This document shows positions 57,801 through 64,000 of a DNA stretch of 64,000 bases, piece after piece. Under the pieces are notes generated by a model. The model made no database searches, had not been told where the DNA came from, and saw only the letters and a program-made list of their open reading frames with translations. A program made the translations under genes and the position numbers. The stretch is from assembly GCF_032854445.1 (NCBI RefSeq), contig NC_088300.1, positions 27,821,608 through 27,885,607 on the forward strand. The letters run 5' to 3'. Every line of letters begins with the position of its first letter. Positions within the stretch are counted from its first letter, which is position 1. Origin of the DNA: Liolophura sinensis (taxonomy: Eukaryota > Mollusca > Polyplacophora > Chitonida > Chitonidae).

Positions 57801-60800
57801 CTGTCTTCCTTTAATTGTAATAACCATGCTTTATCCTGTCAGTATCTAAATTTTTGTAAGCTTCCTTCTTACCTTTGTTTACCGTGCAATGTGGTATTGA
57901 GCTTCATTAGCTTCCTTCTTACCTTTGTTTACCGTGCAGTGTGGTATTGAGCTTCATTAGCTTCCTTCTTACCTTTGTTTACCGTGCAATGTGGTCTTCC
58001 GTCTTTAATGTGGTAAGTTTCATTGTCTTCCTTATTATCATTGTGAACATCCTTCATTTAATGTGAAAAGCTTCATTGTCTTCCTTCTGCCCATGATTTA
58101 CCGTATCTCTGATGTTGAATTATGCTGCATGAACTTTGTAATATCCCTGTTACCTTTGTTTATACATGTACATGTACTTGTATGTCTAATGGTGCCATGA
58201 CTGTAGCCTTGTATACTTGGCCTTGCTTGCTTCATAAGTACCCTTGTTGGTTAAGCTTTATTTCAGCAGAATTCTTGTAGTTGATGTTATCCATCACCAT
58301 GGATCTCATGTCAGCTTCGATAAGCTCCATTTCCTCCGAAAATATCTCTGTAATCTCTCTCTGCTGGAATGAAGCTGTTGATTATAGATATCTCTGTCAT
58401 GTGGTTTTATATATCATAGTGTGGAGTTAGTGTCTGAATAATTTCTGGGTGACTTCATGTGTGAAATATTTACATTAATCAATTATTAAGGATTTACCAG
58501 TACAGACTGCTAATAGACATTTGTTATAATTACGTAATTCAAGATTCTAGTATTTTCTGGTACTCCTTTATTATTCACTTAGGGTAATTAAACGGTGTTG
58601 CTTAATTTAAATTTATTGATGTAATAATATTGTTTCATTGTCCAAGCTGCTGTGAATGAAATATTGGAAGCTTTTGACTTGCACCAGTACATGGATATGT
58701 TTATGTGTTTGGGTGTGGCATATCTAAGTAAGACTGTTCAAATCTGGAACACACTTTCTTTATACCACTGATGCCATGACCTGATTATTGTTTTGAAGAA
58801 CTGCAAAGTGTTTTATTTTTTCTTCTTTTCATTTTTACCAGATTTTTCCAATGTGGGATTTGGATTTAAATGTTACACTGTTAAACCATTCTTATGTTCT
58901 CAGTCTATATAGGTGTGTATTTTGATTACTCTTTTTCACCTAAAGTTTAATATTTTAATTCAAGCCATGCATTTTATTTAATTCATGTTGATCCACATTA
59001 TATGGACGCTTTCAGAGTTTTATGTTAAGTTTGTTTAATATCCTCTCAGAAAGATTTAGGTGTTTGCATCAGAATTATCATTTTAACATGCTTAATGCCT
59101 TTCTGTGCTTCTTAAAGTGCATTTTACATACCAAACTGTAGGTGTTCTCCATATCTGCAAATGAAGGGAACATGTGTTGTGTATTTAAACACCTACATTG
59201 TAGGATAGCATCTATTTAGGGTAGGTCCGTAGTATGTAATACCAAGCTGCTTGATGTTGCTCTATTGCTGTGATAATTATGCTTTTGTTTTAATCTGCTA
59301 TATATCTTATTTACATAGGGATTGGGATACTTGTTGATTCTGCATGCATTTATAAAAGCTGGGTATATATTAGTATAAATGCAGGTGTAGTCAACCATGG
59401 AATGTTAAACATGTATGGTTAATTAAGGTGTGCTGTATGTTTTATAATTGTTAATGGTCCATTAAAGTTGCATTGGTCCTGAATTCTGAACTTACACATT
59501 TACATATGCATTGCATATCATAAGTAATCGGGATATCATGCATAACTATAGGTATGTACCATTATGATATCTTTTTATAATCCATATGCCTGTGCCTTTA
59601 TAGACAATAAACCTCTATCTTGATGAATGTCTCAGAATTTATCAGCAGTTAATCACTTTGGTTATTTAAGAGGCTTTATTGGATGGGACTACAATGCATT
59701 TGTTGGCCTTGTGTTTCAAGGTGCCGCACCCTGAAAACAATAAAAAATGGCTTATGTGGAATTACTTTATAATATCACAATGATCATCTAGTGCTCATAT
59801 CTGACTTCGTGTAATGTTTTTTGTGGATTAAGTATAAGTTTAAGTTTTTTAGTGGAGCTCTAGTCTGACTAAAATTGACCTGGAGGTTGTACGGCCATTA
59901 TTGTTGTGTTATCATTAAGCGAAATAGCAGAGGATCTTCCTACGGCTATCTTAGTAACATCCCTTTGTAGTTTTTTCACATGAGAGAAGGAAAAAATTGT
60001 AAGAACATAAGTTCTGAAGTACTGTTGTACGGTTAGGTTTTATGATTAGATGCACTAGTAATTTTTTATAGAGTCTGCCTACATTTATGATCACTGTTGT
60101 AATTAGGAAAAACATATTGAGTATGGCATTAAAGATAAATGAAATAAATAAATGAATTGTTCATCAGAATTATAGTATGGGAACTTAATTAACATGTATA
60201 AAGGTGATTATCATGCCTCACTGACGTGTACATGTACATGAACAATGAGAAATGTTAAGGCTTAATTATTATTAGACTGATGCAGATTGCAGACCCATCT
60301 CAGATACCCACCAAACCATATCTTGACAACCACCCACCCACTCAAACATATCCTGACAACAACCCACCCACCACATAGATCCTGACAACCAGTCATCAAC
60401 CCAAACATATCCTGACAAACACCTACCCACCACATATATCCAGACATTCACCCAAACATATCCTAGCAACCACCCACCCTGCCAAACATATCCTGGTGAC
60501 AACACACCCACACATATCTGGATACTCATCAACCCACCCACCCACACATTTCCTGACACCCAAAGCACATGCTATGGTTGACCGTTACCTCCAGTCTTCT
60601 GTCAGGCAAATGCTGATATTTGCCTGTGGGCAGCTGATCACTGCGGAACTCAGTACAACAACACATTGCTCTGATGCACTTGCCCTTTAACAGCATTCCT
60701 TTTTTCACTGCTGTTACCCATTGAATTATTTCTGTCGTTGACATGAGCACACTTGATAGACTGCAGATCATCTTCATGAAAACTGAAGGCTATAATGAAA

Positions 60801-63315
60801 TGAGCGTGCATGTGTTTTCACTTTGCAGACTTGTATGTCTGATCTGTACATTCACTATTGTAAACAGGAGTGATAAAGCAGTGTATATCAGAAATCATGC
60901 TGTAATGATCAGTGCAGTCACAGGGATATTTCCGTGAACATGATATATATACATCTTATGGCTCTTGTGTAATCTTGGCGAACAGCCTCGACTAAAGTAT
61001 AAATACATGTCGTGTAGAAATGCTACAACAAATCAGAGATGATTTTGGCAGATTTTCAAAATTTCTCCTCATAACCTCTATAATGAGACCATGTAAACAT
61101 TCAGAAAAAGAAATTTATTTTCGTATGTCCTCATTGTGCAAGTGATTATTTTTTATGCTCCTCTTCCACTTAATTACCTGGAATGAAAGCAAGTTTTTAA
61201 TAGTTTATAAGCAAAAATCTAAGGTACATATTTTCATGTCATTAACGTGTTCTGATTATTAAAAAAAAGTGAAGTAAATCAGAGAGCTATCATGCAGACA
61301 AGGGGCATCTAGAGTTTATGACTTTGGCAATGGAGACAAATGAAAATCTTTTTTAATTCTTTGTTTAAAAAAAAATTGCATACTTCTGGGAAGATGAAAC
61401 AGTTGTATTCCCATATATGATGATATTAATTGATACAGCCTGTGTAAGTAGAGGGGGCTAATAATTGATTATTATGACAACTTTGACATTGTTAAAATCT
61501 CCTTAAATTTATGTACATAAAATTATATACATAAAACCTCCCAAAATTTGAAACCATCAGTTTCAATACATGAGATTTCTAAAAAAAAAAAAGAATAAGT
61601 TTTTGTTCAATGTGATGACAGCAGCTAATGTGGAACATGTTCATCCACTTGATGGCTGTTTATATTTAATGTTACGTAATGCAGCGTATAGACATTTTAC
61701 TATCACTTTGGGGACATTGAAGGTTTGAATCTTCTCCTGTAATTAGTGCTGACAACTGATGAATTATTTGCTTGTGATTGAAAATCAAAAGATGGACAGT
61801 GAAAATAGTTATGATTTAACACATTCCCTAATGTTTTACTACATTATTTTCATGTTTAGAATGCTGTTTTTGGAATTTCAAGTATGTCTGGATGTAAGTG
61901 TTTAAAGCCCTAACAAACAAACAATGTAACTTATGTGTGTGAAGTGTTCAAAAATGTTTTGAACACTTCTACCATATCTACTTTTTGACAATTTTCATAA
62001 TTGTCTTTCCAAATTCTGCATGAACTATTAATATGTTATTCTATATATTCCACAAACACGCATCTCAAGTATATTACTAACAACATTTACATGTATACTC
62101 AATGCTTACTTCGTTTTTCAATTATTAAAAAATGATATATAATAGTTTGAGTAGGGGCAAGACTGAGAATTTTACTGTATAAGATTTGTGAGATGAAATG
62201 TAATTATTATCATACCTACCTGATAGCGGTATCATAGCTCCTGGTGCATGTTGGCAGTTGGCTAAAGCTAGTGCAGCAAGCTAAGCTTGGTTCACACAAA
62301 GGCAAGCATGTTCTAATTGTAGTACAATAAACAGTGTATGGGCTTTGATGAAAAATGAAGACAAACCAAAAAAGAAACAACAACAAATGAGTTGTGGAAA
62401 TCACCCTTTATTAAGGGAAACTTTTCCTTTGGGATTTTTGTGTGGAAATTGGCTGATGATGAGACAGAAGTAGCTATTGTTTGGAGCCTGTAGGCTGTGA
62501 GCTTCATCTTGGGCTTTTTTTCCTTTTCTTCATGAACAGAAAACCAGAGGTAGTCCAGTCAGTTTTGAAAGGCAGAGTGCTATATGGGTATGAGATCTTA
62601 GGTGCTAAGTCAGTTGTTGGCCTGTACAGATATACAGGTATGATTAAATAAGGTTTCTGCTGAAGAGCTCCAGCTGAAACTGAACTTTCGCATTTCCAAA
62701 TGAATAACTGAAATTTTCTTGCATATAACCCTTCTTTAACTCTGTCCCTCTGGCCACACCTTCACAATGGTGATATAATTTGTTTGCCTCTTAGATTGTA
62801 ACTATTTTGGTGTCAGGTCGTACCAAAAATTTTGAAAATGGTTCTTGATGTTGCCTTGTTTAGTGTTCAAGCTCTGAGAGTTTAGAGTTAGGAAAAAACA
62901 TGACTGGTTTGCCTGGTATCAGCATAATTTAATTGGGTGTGGAGTCCTGTCTAGTGTCTTTGGCATGATACTTCAGTGGCGAGAGCACTTTGGCAGCATG
63001 GACTTGTCCTGCCACAAGAAGACACAGTATATGCTCACTCACCTAGCAACTTCTCGTCGTCATATGACTAAAAAATTGTGAAGTGCAATGTAAAACCCCA
63101 AACATACACTTACATGTATTCTACACTTATATCGTGAAGCTTTATTTGATCAAAGGGTTGTGTGTTTTTCTGAGATGAACCCTGTGGCTCAACAGATGAT
63201 CATGAAGGCAGAGAACATGGTTGAGATTGATTTACCCTATAACAGAACATACATTGTATTTCAGTCAGCAGTAAATCTGAAGCAGAAGTATAAAGGCTTC
63301 ATCATCAAGGCATAG
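54670..63315 (+). CDS. 3' part of an unidentified multi-exon gene
   Basis: Exons are 54670-54830, 55109-55160 (or 55126-55160), 57172-57247, 62540-62637 and 63140-63315, ending TAG at 63313-63315. Donors are GTTTGT, GTAAGT, GTAAGC and GTATGA. Phases agree between exons 2 and 3 and between exons 4 and 5. Exons 3 and 4 do not agree, so at least one exon between them is missing. Reading: DMYYNVFMTEERKSYNYPVV, VDESFRGISENFQCVITRQG, DGLPPVITVTLS, LQKNKQDKQDMSNLQMLLF, KPEVVQSVLKGRVLYGYEIL, FSEMNPVAQQMIMKAENMVE, and the C-terminus LKQKYKGFIIKA. The last part suggests beta structure, but I assign no domain. Direction, splice sites and stop are well supported; the identity is not. Confidence 0.6.
55109..55160 (+). 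CDS. Short exon of the 54.7-63.3 kb gene
   Basis: The acceptor is TTGATCTCCTCATTACAG and the donor ACTCAG|GTAAGT, both near consensus. The frame PLLGKDGLPPVITVTL exits in phase 2 and joins 57172. Starting at 55109 requires a phase-1 entry, while an AG at 55125 gives a phase-0 entry that fits the donor at 54830. Confidence 0.55.
57172..57247 (+). CDS. Exon of the 54.7-63.3 kb gene
   Basis: The acceptor is TTTCCCTGACGCAG and the donor AGAGAT|GTAAGC. The frame LQKNKQDKQDMSNLQMLLFW then GLVRD is entered with one base from phase 2 and exits in phase 0. Confidence 0.6.
57859..57998 (+). repeat. 50-bp tandem repeat, about 2.8 copies
   Basis: AGCTTCCTTCTTACCTTTGT starts at 57859, 57909 and 57959, each continuing through TTACCGTGCARTGTGGT. 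Related shorter motifs (CTTCATTGTCTTCCTT) flank the array, which suggests an older degenerate array. Confidence 0.9.
58232..58363 (-). CDS. Possible minus-strand exon
   Basis: On the minus strand, after CAGCTTCATTCCAG, the frame QREITEIFSEEMELIEADMR...DNINYKNSAEIKLNQQ is open for 43 codons and then TGA. It is acidic, helical and coding-like, whereas the plus strand is closed here. It lies inside an intron of the plus-strand gene. It could be a nested gene or a pseudogene. Confidence 0.3.
   Translation of the reverse strand, partial: QREITEIFSEEMELIEADMRSMVMDNINYKNSAEIKLNQQGYL
60296..60552 (+). repeat. Degenerate tandem repeat, about 30-bp unit
   Basis: AAACATATCCTGACAACNACCCACCCAC-like units recur about eight times with much variation. 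The ORFs read from it on the minus strand (GGCQDMFGW-like) are repeat products. Confidence 0.75.
62540..62637 (+). CDS. Exon of the 54.7-63.3 kb gene
   Basis: The acceptor is CCTTTTCTTCATGAACAG and the donor ATACAG|GTATGA. The only open frame is KPEVVQSVLKGRVLYGYEIL then GAKSVVGLYRYT, entered from phase 2 and exiting in phase 1. It joins the last exon at 63140. Confidence 0.65.
62965..63110 (+). repeat. SINE-A relic, 3' half
   Basis: The diverged body and tail (GGCATGATACTTCAGTGGCG, CTCGTCGTCATATGACTAAA, AAAACCCCAAACATACACTT) align with the SINE-A 3' half. It ends about 30 bp before the last coding exon of the plus-strand gene. Confidence 0.65.
63140..63315 (+). CDS. Terminal coding exon of the 54.7-63.3 kb gene
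   Basis: After ACTTATATCGTGAAG the frame LFDQRVVCFSEMNPVAQQMI and on to YNRTYIVFQSAVNLKQKYKG then FIIKA ends at TAG 63313-63315. The preceding exon leaves phase 1, which this acceptor fits. A second AG at 63174 (TTTTTCTGAG|ATGAAC) would give phase 0 instead. The reading is unambiguous in frame. Confidence 0.7.
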
Positions 63316-63353
63316 AGCATTATTGACAAGGATTTACTTTTAACAGAACGTTT

Positions 63354-63602
63354 TCAGGATATTATACCAATATCACAAACAAACTTGAACACAGTAGTGA
63401 TGGAATGGTACTGGGGATGCTGTAGGGTCACCTTGTAGTTAAGGTTTGGGATATACCCTTCTCTCAGGGGGTCCATGTTGACAGAGCGTGCTGGGTCTAA
63501 CCCAAGCCGGTCCAGCCATCCCTCAAGGCATGACCACACAATAGGGTTTAGACCAAGCCAACCATACGCTAAGCAAGTGCAGGAATGTGCCTTGCTGACC
63601 AA
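63354..63602 (-). CDS. Possible minus-strand exon or antisense ORF
   Basis: The minus frame (YGWLGLNPIVWSCLEGWLDR...NMDPLREGYIPNLNYK...) looks coding and follows an acceptor-like TTGCTTAG. An AAG|GTGACC donor inside could end it in phase 0. It lies only 38 bp beyond the plus-strand stop, where a 3' UTR is expected. I do not recognise the product. Confidence 0.3.
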   Translation of the reverse strand: MVSKAHSCTCLAYGWLGLNPIVWSCLEGWLDRLGLDPARSVNMDPLREGYIPNLNYKVTLQHPQYHSITTVFKFVCDIGIIS

Positions 63603-64000
63603 GCTGTGTCAGAGTTAACAAAACACAGGTAAACTGTTTTCCTTTCACCTGTGTGAAGACAGGTCTTGTGATGCAGCTCAGGTGTGGCCACTAGGCTGTA
63701 ATGCTTTCTTGTGGAATTGCTGATCAACACTTCAGCTGAGAACACACACATTCAGCAGGTATGTCTCTTCATCGACCAGGTAAACATGATTGTTTGTCAT
63801 TAGCGGTGACGTCACCTGAAGGTGCTGTAATCATGGTAATGAGTGAGCATAGCGGCTCACTCTTGCCAAGTTTTAATATATACTTAGCTATTAAGTCATG
63901 TCAGAAAGGCACTGTTGAATTTTAATCCATTTATTTTTATACTTTATGAGACCATTACTAAATTACTAACAAATCTGATGGCAGTTTTTGTAATTTAATT
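63603..64000. other. Window end, unassigned
   Basis: It contains a TGACGTCA palindrome (63808-63815), identical to a CRE site, in otherwise AT-rich sequence. No exon is supported. Confidence 0.35.

Larger units (their letters stand above)
57248..62539. other. Introns of the 54.7-63.3 kb gene; repeats and weak exon candidates
   Basis: It contains a 50-bp triple repeat (57859) and a degenerate tandem repeat (60296). Weak coding-like stretches are 58232-58363 on the minus strand and 60566-60690 on the plus strand (VDRYLQSSVRQMLIFACGQL...). One of these, or another segment, should hold the missing exon that restores phase between 57247 and 62540. Confidence 0.35.

Noticed and set aside
60262-60568. 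Minus-strand ORFs of GGCQDM-like repeats
   Set aside because: They are products of a degenerate tandem repeat, with no splice or start evidence.

Overview
This is eukaryotic nuclear DNA: AT-rich, with small exons separated by long introns, GT-AG and one GC-AG splice junctions, AATAAA poly(A) signals and many short interspersed repeats. The repeat content, the lophotrochozoan-style G-protein-coupled receptors and a mollusc-like form of a bHLH factor suggest a mollusc. I cannot name the species. Nothing looks prokaryotic, and there is no operon, CRISPR array or phage.

Layout. 1-409 (+) holds the last exon of an unrecognised gene. 1575-4042 (-) is a complete five-exon gene for a 471-residue TCFL5/SOHLH-like bHLH transcription factor; all intron phases agree, and its promoter holds a CRE palindrome and an E-box. 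6634-7965 (-) is a broken rhodopsin-family GPCR (frameshifts, a stop codon, a missing TM5), and 14286-15650 (-) is an intact single-exon relative. From about 16.4 to 22.6 kb (+) there are phase-compatible exons of a helical, HEAT/ARM-like protein I cannot name, with an apparent one-base frameshift at 20727-20730. A promoter-like stretch and possible first coding exon (MDQQCV...) lie at 28.5-29.04 kb. Isolated exon candidates follow at 38.65 and 45.00 kb. From 54.67 to 63.32 kb (+) is the 3' half of a further unidentified gene, including its stop codon.

Repeats dominate the rest. Two tRNA-derived SINE families are present in full-length, truncated and nested copies, several with clear target-site duplications. 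There is also a pair of MITE-like foldback elements, a 41-bp minisatellite (34.3-35.05 kb) and a 135-bp satellite (45.84-47.55 kb). Both tandem arrays show higher-order structure, of about 240 bp and 540 bp. The 135-bp unit is a multiple of three, which produces a 498-residue open frame on the minus strand that I regard as incidental.

The genes form no visible pathway. The two GPCRs are related by duplication. The bHLH gene, if truly TCFL5/SOHLH-like, would be a nuclear regulator with germline associations in vertebrates. I did not find a convincing new multi-gene system. The best leads are the two unidentified multi-exon genes, the GPCR duplication and decay, and the tandem arrays with higher-order repeats.
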